From positions 1 to 16,899 of the forward strand of contig JAOUFA010000027.1 in NCBI GenBank assembly GCA_029858545.1: DNA of 16,899 nt, in the 5' to 3' direction. Below, piece after piece: positions 1-6,120 of the stretch (position 1 is the stretch's first letter; each line of letters begins with the position of its first letter). The position numbers were made by a program, and so were the translations under genes. The stretch comes from Betaproteobacteria bacterium (lineage in GTDB: Bacteria > Pseudomonadota > Gammaproteobacteria > Burkholderiales > SG8-39). The notes under the pieces are model-generated. The model ran no database searches. It worked only from the letters and a program-made list of their open reading frames with translations, and was not told the DNA's origin.

Positions 1-222
1 GCGCTGCCGGTACTCGGCGAGGATCGGCACGAATGCCTGCGAAAAGGCGCCTTCGGCGAACAACCTTCGCAGCAGATTGGGGATCTTGAAGGCGACGAAG
101 AACGCGTCGGTGGCGACCCCGGCGCCGAAGGCGCGCGCGATCAAGAAGTCTCGCGCATACCCCAGCACACGCGAGACGAGAGTCATGCTGCTCACGGTGG
201 CGAGCGCCCTAAGCAGTCGCAC
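1..222 (-). CDS. murJ: MurJ/MviN lipid II flippase, N-terminal part (runs off the left edge)
   Basis: Seventy-four codons of an open frame enter from the left edge on the minus strand. The product begins VRLLRALATVSSMTLVSRVL and continues through GYARDFLIARAFGAG, ATDAFFVAFKIPNLLRR and AEGAFSQAFVPIL. These are the hallmark first helix and loop of MurJ, the inner-membrane flippase that moves lipid II to the periplasmic face for peptidoglycan synthesis (family knowledge). I take the GTG at 222-220 as start because it restores the usual dozen residues before the SSMT motif; the internal ATG at 186-184 would cut them off. A G-rich run just upstream (226-231) is a poor ribosome site, so the start is uncertain. 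The gene diverges from rpsT with about 124 bases between them, an arrangement common in betaproteobacteria. Most of the protein (normally over 500 residues) lies outside the window. Confidence 0.93.
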   Translation of the reverse strand, partial: MRLLRALATVSSMTLVSRVLGYARDFLIARAFGAGVATDAFFVAFKIPNLLRRLFAEGAFSQAFVPILAEYRQR

Positions 223-287
223 GCCGCCCCCCGTCGGAGCGGCTTGCCGCCGCCCGTTTCGCGTCGCCCGCGCCGCATGGTTTTGCC

Positions 288-316
288 TTGCGCGGTAGGC
301 AGTTAGCCGATACAAT
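288..316 (+). promoter_or_regulatory. Probable sigma-70 promoter of rpsT
   Basis: TTGCGC at 288-293 and TACAAT at 311-316 are separated by exactly 17 bases. The -10 hexamer matches the consensus at 5 of 6 positions and the -35 at 3 of 6. Transcription would start near 322-324, giving a leader of about 24 bases that includes an AGGCGA ribosome site at 335-340. This is inferred from sequence only. Confidence 0.55.
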
Positions 317-346
317 GCGCGCCTTTTTCCGCCCAGGCGACACTCC

Positions 347-610
347 ATGGCTAACATCAAATCCGCGCGCAAACGCGCCCGCCAAGCACTCACGCGGCGC
401 GACCACAATATGAGCCTGCGCACCGCGGTGCGCACGGCGATCAAGAACGTCAAGAAGGCGGTCAGTGCGGGCGACCAGAAGACCGCCGCCGCGGCCCTTT
501 CGCGCAGCGCGAGCATTCTCGACCGCAGCGCCGCGAAGGGCGTGCTGCACGCCAACGCCGCCAATCGTCACAAGAGCCGCCTCGCGCGCGCGATCAAGGC
601 AATGCAGTAA
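347..610 (+). CDS. rpsT: 30S ribosomal protein S20
   Basis: The 87-residue product begins MANIKSARKRARQ and ends RAIKAMQ. The small, Lys/Arg- and Ala-rich, all-helical composition and the motif ANIKSAxKRxRQ identify S20, which binds 16S rRNA early in assembly of the small subunit. Length matches the family (86-90). The start is ATG at 347, with AGGCGA about six bases upstream and a well-placed promoter before it. E. coli uses UUG for this gene; here the start is a normal ATG. It diverges from murJ and is apparently transcribed alone, with a GC-rich hairpin just after the stop. In E. coli S20 represses its own translation; nothing in this leader shows whether that holds here. Confidence 0.98.
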   Translation: MANIKSARKRARQALTRRDHNMSLRTAVRTAIKNVKKAVSAGDQKTAAAALSRSASILDRSAAKGVLHANAANRHKSRLARAIKAMQ

Positions 611-612
611 TC

Positions 613-632
613 CGGCGCGCTCGCGCGCGCCG
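613..632 (+). terminator. GC-rich hairpin after rpsT, possible weak terminator
   Basis: CGGCGCGC (613-620) pairs with GCGCGCCG (625-632) around a TCGC loop, an 8-base perfect stem two bases after the rpsT stop. No T-run follows, so it is not a canonical intrinsic terminator. It could slow polymerase, protect the 3' end of the message or assist Rho. A second, looser inverted repeat (CCGGCT at 653-658, AGCCGG at 685-690) follows. Confidence 0.3.
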
Positions 633-708
633 ACCCGACCCCGACTACCGCACCGGCTTTTCCTGTGAGATACGCGAACGCGTGAGCCGGGCGCCGATAC
701 ATGGGCAA

Positions 709-714
709 ATTATA
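709..714 (-). promoter_or_regulatory. Perfect TATAAT on the minus strand, antisense to the rpsT 3' end
   Basis: ATTATA at 709-714 is TATAAT on the minus strand. No good -35 lies 16-18 bases upstream (for example GGGACC at 737-732). Transcription would begin close to an ATG at 702-700 that opens a 44-codon frame ending at 568, inside rpsT. The plus strand of the same A+T island could instead contribute to the promoter of the downstream decarboxylase. It stands out because the surroundings are very GC-rich, but activity is unproven. Confidence 0.22.
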
Positions 715-781
715 GCCGCCGCCGGGCTGACGGTCCCGGCGCAGCGCGTCCCGTGCCTCACCCCAAGCATCCGGATGCGCA

Positions 782-2764
782 ATGCCTAAGCCGACGAGCC
801 GCATCCTCGTCATCAACGACGAAGCGCTCGTCCTGCGAGAATTCGTCAAGGGGCTCAACGCCGCGGCGCGCTCGATCGACAATCCCCTCGGCATCTGCTT
901 CGCCGGCGTCGCCACCGCCAAGGAGGCGCTCGCCGCAATCGAGGGCGACGGCGACATCCAGGCGGTGCTGGTCGACGATGTGCTCTACAGCCTGCCCGGC
1001 GCGCGCAAGAACGGCGGCAAGAAGAAACTCCAGATGTCGGCGATCGAGCTCGTCAAGCGCATTACGCGCTTCCGGCCCGAGTTGTCGGTGTATATCCTGA
1101 TCGCGCAGGAAAAGGAGGACGACGTCGTCGACGCGCTGTTCACCGAAGCCGTCGATGGCTACTTCTACCGCGAGGAAAAGGACTATCGCGGCATTTACCG
1201 CATCCTGAACGCGCAGATCCAGGAAGTCGCCAAGACTCCGTTCTACGACCAGTTGAAGAACTACGTGTGGATGGCGAAGGACCAGTGGCACACGCCCGGC
1301 CACTCGTCGGGCGAGTCGCTGCGCGGCAGTCCCTGGGTCAACGACTTCTACGAATTCATGGGCGAGCACGTGTTCGACGCCGACCTCTCGGTGTCGGTGC
1401 CGATGCTCGATTCGCTGATGGAACCCAAGGGCGTGATCGCCGAGGCGCAGGCGATGGCGGCGAAGGCGTTCGGCGCGCGGCGCACCTTTTTCGCCACCAA
1501 CGGCACCTCGACCGCGAACAAGGTGATCTTCCAGACGCTGCTCGCGCCGGGCGAGAAGCTGCTGCTCGATCGCAACTGCCACAAGAGCGTGCACCACGGC
1601 GTGGTGCTCTCGGGCGCGCATCCGGTATATCTCGATTCCTCGCTCAACGGCAAGTACGGCCTGTACGGGCCGGTGCCGAAGAAGCTGATCTTCGACGCGA
1701 TCGATGAGCACCCGGACGCCGAGGCGCTGATTCTCACCTCGTGCACCTACGACGGGCTGCGCTACGACCTCGCCCCGATCGTCGAGGCGGCGCACAAGAA
1801 GAATATCAAGGTGATCATCGACGAGGCGTGGTACGGATTCGCGCGCTTTCACCCGGAATTCCGCCCCACCGCGCTGGAAGCCGGCGCCGACTACGCCACG
1901 CAATCGACCCACAAGGTGCTTTCCGCGTTCTCGCAGGCGTCGATGATTCACGTCAACGACCCCGGCTTCAAGGAACACCTGTTCCGCGAGAACTTCAACA
2001 TGCACACCTCGACCAGCCCGCAGTACACGATGATCGCGAGCCTCGACGTGGCAAGGAAGCAGGCGGTGATGGAGGGCTACAAATTGCTCTCGCGCACGCT
2101 CGCGCTTGCCAAGGAACTGCGCGAACAGATCGACTCGACACGGGTGTTCCGCACCCTGGCACTGGAAGACCTGCTCCCCGAGCAAACCCGCGGCGACGGC
2201 ATCCGGCTCGATCCCACCAAGGTCACGGTCGACGTCTCCGGTTGCGGCTACACGGTCGAGGAACTGCAGCGCGAACTGTTCGAGCGCTACAACATCCAGG
2301 TCGAAAAGAGCACCTTCAACACCCTCACTCTGCTGCTCACCGTCGGCACCACGCGATCGAAAGTCTCGCGCCTGTACGACGCGCTGATGCGAATCGCGCG
2401 CGAGCGGCGCAGTCCGCGCCGCCTGGTGCAGACCCCGGAAATTCCGGGTTTCACCAAGCTGCGCTTCCTGCCGCGTGACGCCTACTACTGCGGCGGGGAA
2501 CTGGTGCCGATCTTCGACGAGCGCGAGCGCGTCAATCACGCGCTGGGCGGCCGCGTCTGCGCCGACCAGATCACGCCCTACCCGCCCGGTATCCCGGTGC
2601 TCGTGCCGGGCCAGATGATCACGCCCAACATCGTCGAGTACCTCGGCGACCTGCTGCGCTCGCAGAAAAGGATGGAACTGCACGGCATCGTTCACGAGGG
2701 ATATCAGCCCTGCGTGCGCGTGCTCAAGCCGCACGAGGAGAAGGGGCTCAACAGGCTGGGCTGA
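782..2764 (+). CDS. Orn/Lys/Arg decarboxylase family protein (PLP fold type I) with receiver-like N-terminal domain
   Basis: The 660-residue protein belongs to the large bacterial basic amino acid decarboxylases (LdcI, AdiA, SpeC family), which turn lysine, arginine or ornithine into cadaverine, agmatine or putrescine. Residues 1 to about 135 form the family's receiver-like wing domain: ILVINDEA near 8-15, LVDD at 63-66. The PLP core follows, with WHTPGHSSG starting at Trp169, FFATNGTSTANK, the cofactor aspartate Asp347 in IIDEAWYGF, and the Schiff-base lysine Lys378 in STHKVLSAFSQAS. The C-terminal domain carries ADQITPYPPGIPVLVPGQ. At 660 residues it is shorter than the E. coli enzymes (about 710-755), mainly at the C terminus. 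The start is ATG 782 with only a weak GGA upstream. Substrate cannot be read from sequence. It lies near the arginine genes, but the intervening prenyltransferase is on the opposite strand, so it is not in their operon. Confidence 0.9.
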   Translation: MPKPTSRILVINDEALVLREFVKGLNAAARSIDNPLGICFAGVATAKEALAAIEGDGDIQAVLVDDVLYSLPGARKNGGKKKLQMSAIELVKRITRFRPELSVYILIAQEKEDDVVDALFTEAVDGYFYREEKDYRGIYRILNAQIQEVAKTPFYDQLKNYVWMAKDQWHTPGHSSGESLRGSPWVNDFYEFMGEHVFDADLSVSVPMLDSLMEPKGVIAEAQAMAAKAFGARRTFFATNGTSTANKVIFQTLLAPGEKLLLDRNCHKSVHHGVVLSGAHPVYLDSSLNGKYGLYGPVPKKLIFDAIDEHPDAEALILTSCTYDGLRYDLAPIVEAAHKKNIKVIIDEAWYGFARFHPEFRPTALEAGADYATQSTHKVLSAFSQASMIHVNDPGFKEHLFRENFNMHTSTSPQYTMIASLDVARKQAVMEGYKLLSRTLALAKELREQIDSTRVFRTLALEDLLPEQTRGDGIRLDPTKVTVDVSGCGYTVEELQRELFERYNIQVEKSTFNTLTLLLTVGTTRSKVSRLYDALMRIARERRSPRRLVQTPEIPGFTKLRFLPRDAYYCGGELVPIFDERERVNHALGGRVCADQITPYPPGIPVLVPGQMITPNIVEYLGDLLRSQKRMELHGIVHEGYQPCVRVLKPHEEKGLNRLG

Positions 2765-2904
2765 GCCTCGCGGCGATTGCCGCAGCGTCCTGGGCGGCTA
2801 ATTCCGACATTGCTCCATCTCCCGGTTCGGTACCGTTGCGCCGCGTGCAACCGTGCGTTCGCTCATGGAAATTCCGCACCATTGCCGGGGACCGGCGACG
2901 CCTC

Positions 2905-3819
2905 CTAGTCCGACATCCCGACACCCGCCGCGAGCAGCGCCGAATAGGCGAGCAACAGGCGCGCCGCGCGCGGCGTCATCGGCACCAGGTCCTCGAAGCG
3001 CTCGAGCCTGAAGACCAGGCGCGTGGTCGCGACGGCAAGCGGCAGCGTGGCAAGCGGCAGCAGCACCGTCGCGGAGAATTCAAGCCAGCCCCAGGCCCAG
3101 ATCGGCGCGAGGTAGGCAGCGCCCATCAGCGCGAGGAACTCGGCGCGACTCCAGCGCAAGCCCCAGCGCACCGCGACCGTCCGCTTGCCCTTCTCGAGGT
3201 CGAATTCCCGGTCGCGAATGTCGTCGATAATCAGGATGCAGGTGGTGAGGGCACCGACCGGCAAGCCAAGCGCGACGGCGTTCCAGGGCAGGGACTCTGG
3301 CAACGCCTGCACCACGTAGCCACCGCTCACCGATACCGCGCCGAAAAACAGCAGGAATACCGGGTCGGCAAGGCCCGCCAGGCCGAATGGCCAGGGCCCC
3401 GCCGAATAGAGCAGGCTGGCCGCAATCGCGGCCAATCCGATCCACAGCACCGGCAGCCCGGCGACCGAAATCAAATACGCGCCCGCCGCGAGCGCGCCGA
3501 GGTAGCAGGCCGCGATCGCCGCGCGCAGTCCCGCCAGGGTCAGCGCGCCGTTGCGCAACGCGGTGACGAGCTGCGGATGCTCGCGATCGTCGGGGTGACG
3601 CACGAGATTCTCGTAGTTGTCGGTGAATACGCCGCCGACCTGAATCAGCCAACCGGCAATGAAGGCGAACAGCGCGGGAAGCGCCGCGAAACTCCCGTCA
3701 CGCACGGCGAGCCCCACCGCAACGAGGATCGGTGCCAAGGCGGTCGGCAGCGTATGCCCGGGGTAGAGCAGCATATGAATCCACATGTCGCGCCGGTCCG
3801 GTACGCGGATCTCGGTCAT
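2905..3819 (-). CDS. UbiA-superfamily membrane prenyltransferase, MenA-like
   Basis: This 304-residue, very hydrophobic protein has about eight or nine predicted membrane helices. Two polar loops match the UbiA superfamily, which transfers a polyprenyl chain onto an aromatic acceptor in the inner membrane. Loop one is TDNYENLVRHPDD at about 66-78. Loop two is IIDDIRDREFDLEKGKRT at about 197-214, with the expected DxxxD spacing (Asp199, Asp203, Asp207). Loop two most resembles MenA (1,4-dihydroxy-2-naphthoate prenyltransferase), where NNxRDxExDxxAGKRT is usual. Loop one is atypical: DNYEN replaces the common NDYxD. No other menaquinone gene is in the window, so the quinone or other acceptor is undetermined and I give no symbol. 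The start ATG at 3819 has a GAGGT ribosome site seven bases upstream. A possible 16-codon leader ORF ends two bases before it. Confidence 0.82.
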   Translation of the reverse strand: MTEIRVPDRRDMWIHMLLYPGHTLPTALAPILVAVGLAVRDGSFAALPALFAFIAGWLIQVGGVFTDNYENLVRHPDDREHPQLVTALRNGALTLAGLRAAIAACYLGALAAGAYLISVAGLPVLWIGLAAIAASLLYSAGPWPFGLAGLADPVFLLFFGAVSVSGGYVVQALPESLPWNAVALGLPVGALTTCILIIDDIRDREFDLEKGKRTVAVRWGLRWSRAEFLALMGAAYLAPIWAWGWLEFSATVLLPLATLPLAVATTRLVFRLERFEDLVPMTPRAARLLLAYSALLAAGVGMSD

Positions 3820-3821
3820 CG

Positions 3822-3872
3822 CTATACCTCGTCTCGCCTTATCGATCGCGCGGATGCCGCGCCCCTCGACAT
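3822..3872 (-). CDS. Possible 16-residue leader peptide upstream of the prenyltransferase
   Basis: On the minus strand a perfect AGGAGGT (3883-3877) stands four bases before ATG at 3872-3870. The frame reads MSRGAASARSIRRDEV and stops with TAG at 3824-3822, two bases before the ATG of the prenyltransferase and in a different frame. The ribosome site is the strongest in this intergenic region, and the near-touching stop and start suggest translational coupling. Four of sixteen codons are arginine, unremarkable by itself in a GC-rich genome. Against it: no good promoter is visible immediately upstream on this strand, and the same bases may form the argD promoter on the other. It may be a chance ORF. 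Confidence 0.3.
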   Translation of the reverse strand: MSRGAASARSIRRDEV

Positions 3873-3893
3873 TTCCACCTCCTATGATAGTAT
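3866..3893 (+). promoter_or_regulatory. Candidate argD promoter
   Basis: TCGACA at 3866-3871 (5 of 6 to the -35 consensus) and TAGTAT at 3888-3893 (4 of 6 to the -10) are 16 bases apart. An overlapping alternative -10 is TATGAT at 3883-3888. A start near 3900 would place the strong hairpin at the very 5' end of the argD message. No other plausible promoter lies between the hairpin and argD. Confidence 0.35.
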
Positions 3894-3896
3894 TTC

Positions 3897-3923
3897 AAAA
3901 ACGGCGGTCCCGACCGCCGTTTT
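3897..3923. terminator. Strong bidirectional intrinsic-terminator-like hairpin between two divergent genes
   Basis: ACGGCGGT (3901-3908) pairs with ACCGCCGT (3913-3920) around a CCCG loop, with an A-run at 3897-3901 on one side and TTTTGCTTTT from 3920 on the other. This is the classic form of a two-way Rho-independent terminator. Its place is odd because the flanking genes diverge. It could insulate the two units, attenuate argD transcription, or act as a 5' stabilising stem on the argD message. Confidence 0.6.
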
Positions 3924-3964
3924 GCTTTTCGGAATCTGTACGTCGCGGCACCATGGAGAACGTC

Positions 3965-5179
3965 ATGTCGCATGTCATGGACACCTATGCCAGACAGCCG
4001 GTCGCCTTCGTGCGCGGCGAAGGCGTTTGGTTGTGGGACGAAGACGGCAACAAGTATCTCGATGCCCTGGCGGGCATCGCCGTGAACACCCTCGGCCACG
4101 CTCACCCGAAACTCACGCGCGCCCTCGCCGAGCAGGCGGCGCGCGTGTTGCACACTTCCAACCTGTTTCGTGCTCCCTGGCAGGAGGCCGCGGCCGAACG
4201 GCTTGCGTCGATTTCGGGTCTCGACGAAGCGTTCTTCTGCAATTCGGGCTGCGAAGCGAACGAAGCGGCGATCAAGGTTGCGCGCAAGTACGGTCACGAC
4301 CGGGGAATCAACGAACCGGCGATCGTAGTGATGGAAAATGCGTTTCACGGCCGCACCCTCGCGACGCTGTCGGCCACCGGCAGCCGCAAGGTGCAGGCCG
4401 GATTCGAGCCGCTGGTCACGGGATTCGTACGTGTACCGCACGGCGATCTCGAAGCCGTCGAAAAGATCGCGGCGAACAATCGCAATGTCGTCGCGGTGCT
4501 GGTCGAGCCGATCCAGGGCGAAGGAGGCATCCAAGTCGCCGGCATGGACTACCTGCGCGGCCTGCGTGCGCTGTGCGATCGCAACGAGTGGCTGCTGATG
4601 CTCGACGAGGTGCAGTGCGGCCTCGGGCGCACCGGTAAATGGTTCGTCTATCAGCACGCCGGAATCCTGCCCGATGTGCTGCCGCTCGCGAAGGGACTCG
4701 GTTCGGGGCTGCCGGTGGGTGCCTGCCTGGTCGCCGGTCGCGCGAAAGGCGTGTTCAAACGCGGCAACCACGGATCGACCTTCGGCGGCAATCCGCTCGT
4801 CTGCGCCGCGGTGATCGCGACGCTCGACGCGATCCGCGACGAGGGGCTGCTCGACAATGCGCTGCGCGTCGGCGATGCGATCCGCGGCGCGCTCGCCACG
4901 CAACTCGCCGGCCTGCCCGGAGTCGTCGAGGTCCGCGGCATGGGAATGATGATCGGCGTCGAACTGTCGCAGCCCTGCGGGGAAATCGTCAAGGCATCGC
5001 TCGACGCGGGACTCGTGGTGAATGTCACCGCCGAAACGGTAATCCGCCTGCTGCCGCCGCTCGTGATGAGCGAGGCCGAGGGACAACTCGTGGTCGAGCG
5101 CCTCGTGCCGCTGGTCCGCGCGCGGCTCGCACAGGCCGCGCCGCAGGCCTCCCCGCAACCCGCCGCCGCGGGACGCTGA
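3965..5179 (+). CDS. argD: Acetylornithine aminotransferase (class III PLP aminotransferase)
   Basis: This 404-residue enzyme transfers the amino group from glutamate to N-acetylglutamate semialdehyde to give N-acetylornithine, the fourth step of arginine synthesis; many ArgD proteins also serve lysine synthesis as DapC. Seen: VWLWDEDGNKYLDALAGIAVNTLGHAHP near the N terminus, NSGCEANEAAIKVARKY (PLP phosphate binding), NAFHGRTLATLSATGS, LMLDEVQCGLGRTGK, and the PLP lysine Lys243 in PLAKGLGSGLP. Length is typical. I chose ATG 3965 because GGAG at 3955-3958 lies six bases upstream. ATG 3953 is in frame (MENVMSHVMD) but has no ribosome site, and the frame remains open back to 3785 only through the promoter and hairpin. 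First gene of an apparent operon with argF and argG. Confidence 0.95.
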   Translation: MSHVMDTYARQPVAFVRGEGVWLWDEDGNKYLDALAGIAVNTLGHAHPKLTRALAEQAARVLHTSNLFRAPWQEAAAERLASISGLDEAFFCNSGCEANEAAIKVARKYGHDRGINEPAIVVMENAFHGRTLATLSATGSRKVQAGFEPLVTGFVRVPHGDLEAVEKIAANNRNVVAVLVEPIQGEGGIQVAGMDYLRGLRALCDRNEWLLMLDEVQCGLGRTGKWFVYQHAGILPDVLPLAKGLGSGLPVGACLVAGRAKGVFKRGNHGSTFGGNPLVCAAVIATLDAIRDEGLLDNALRVGDAIRGALATQLAGLPGVVEVRGMGMMIGVELSQPCGEIVKASLDAGLVVNVTAETVIRLLPPLVMSEAEGQLVVERLVPLVRARLAQAAPQASPQPAAAGR

Positions 5180-5199
5180 GCCAGTCGGTGCGACCGACC

Positions 5200-6120
5200 A
5201 TGGAATTGCGCCACTATCTTCAGTTCAAGGACCTCTCGCGCGAGGAGTATGAGCACCTGTTCACGCGCACACGCTGGATCAAGGAACGCTTCAAACGCTA
5301 CGAGCGTTACTGGCCGCTCGAGGATCGCACTCTCGCGATGATCTTCGAGAAACAGTCGACGCGCACCCGCCTGTCGTTCGAGGCCGGCATGCATCAGATG
5401 GGCGGCGCGGCGATCTTCCTCAGCACACGCGACTCGCAACTCGGGCGCGGCGAGCCGGTGGAGGACGCGGCGCAGGTGATCTCGCGCATGTGCGACGTCG
5501 TGATGATCCGCACCTTCGAGCAGGAAATCCTCACCCGGTTCGCGGGAAATTCGCGCGTGCCGGTGATCAACGGGCTCACCAACGAATACCATCCGTGCCA
5601 GACCCTCGCCGACATCTTCACCTTCATCGAGCAGCGCGGTTCAATCCGGGGCAGGACGGTGGCCTGGATCGGCGACTCCAACAACGTATGCAACACCTGG
5701 CTGCAGGCGGCCGAAGTATTCGACTTCAATGTGCATGTCTCGACGCCGCCGGGCTACGAGGTCGAGCCCGAGCGTGCCGGACTGTACGGCACCGACCACT
5801 ACGAGGAATTCCGCGATCCGATGGACGCGGCGCGCGGCGCCGACCTGGTGACCACCGACGTGTGGACCAGCATGGGTTTCGAAGCCGAAAACCTGGAACG
5901 CCTGCGCGCGTTCCAGGACTGGCAGGTCGACGTCGAGATGATGCGCGCGGCGAAACCCGAAGCGCTGTTCATGCACTGCCTGCCGGCGCATCGCGGCGAG
6001 GAGGTGGCCGCCGAGGTGATCGACGGACCGCAAAGCGCGGTATGGGACGAGGCCGAAAATCGCCTGCACACGCAAAAGGCACTGCTCGAATTTCTCTTAC
6101 TAGGAAGAGTGAACCCCTGA
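5200..6120 (+). CDS. argF: Ornithine carbamoyltransferase
   Basis: The 306-residue protein condenses ornithine with carbamoyl phosphate to give citrulline. All family signatures are present: STRTR at residues 53-57 (carbamoyl phosphate), HPCQ at 131-134, DVWTSMG at about 220-226 (ornithine loop), and HCLPAHRG with the catalytic Cys260. Length is exactly typical of the anabolic enzyme. The frame is open far upstream inside argD, but the conserved beginning MELRHYLQFKDLSREEYEHLF fixes the start at ATG 5200, 20 bases after the argD stop. An in-frame GTG at 5188 is the only nearby alternative. No clear ribosome site precedes it, so translation may depend on coupling to argD. The stop overlaps the argG start by one base. 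Confidence 0.97.
   Translation: MELRHYLQFKDLSREEYEHLFTRTRWIKERFKRYERYWPLEDRTLAMIFEKQSTRTRLSFEAGMHQMGGAAIFLSTRDSQLGRGEPVEDAAQVISRMCDVVMIRTFEQEILTRFAGNSRVPVINGLTNEYHPCQTLADIFTFIEQRGSIRGRTVAWIGDSNNVCNTWLQAAEVFDFNVHVSTPPGYEVEPERAGLYGTDHYEEFRDPMDAARGADLVTTDVWTSMGFEAENLERLRAFQDWQVDVEMMRAAKPEALFMHCLPAHRGEEVAAEVIDGPQSAVWDEAENRLHTQKALLEFLLLGRVNP

Noticed and set aside
758..2734. Open frame of 658 codons on the minus strand opposite the decarboxylase gene
   Set aside because: It mirrors a well-identified gene, has biased Arg/Val/His/Asp-rich composition with no domain, and has no promoter or ribosome site. Long antisense frames are expected from codon bias in GC-rich genes.
2770..2783. GCGGC-GATT-GCCGC stem after the decarboxylase as a terminator
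   Set aside because: Only five base pairs and no T-run; too weak to call. The rest of the 140-base gap to the prenyltransferase stop shows nothing else convincing.
3785..3964. Upstream extension of argD by 60 codons
   Set aside because: The extension would be translated from the promoter and hairpin and is not part of conserved ArgD; ATG 3965 has a proper ribosome site.
2836..4638. Open frame of 600 codons running on the plus strand across the prenyltransferase and into argD
   Set aside because: It crosses the divergent promoter region and the hairpin and reads out of frame through argD, which is certain.
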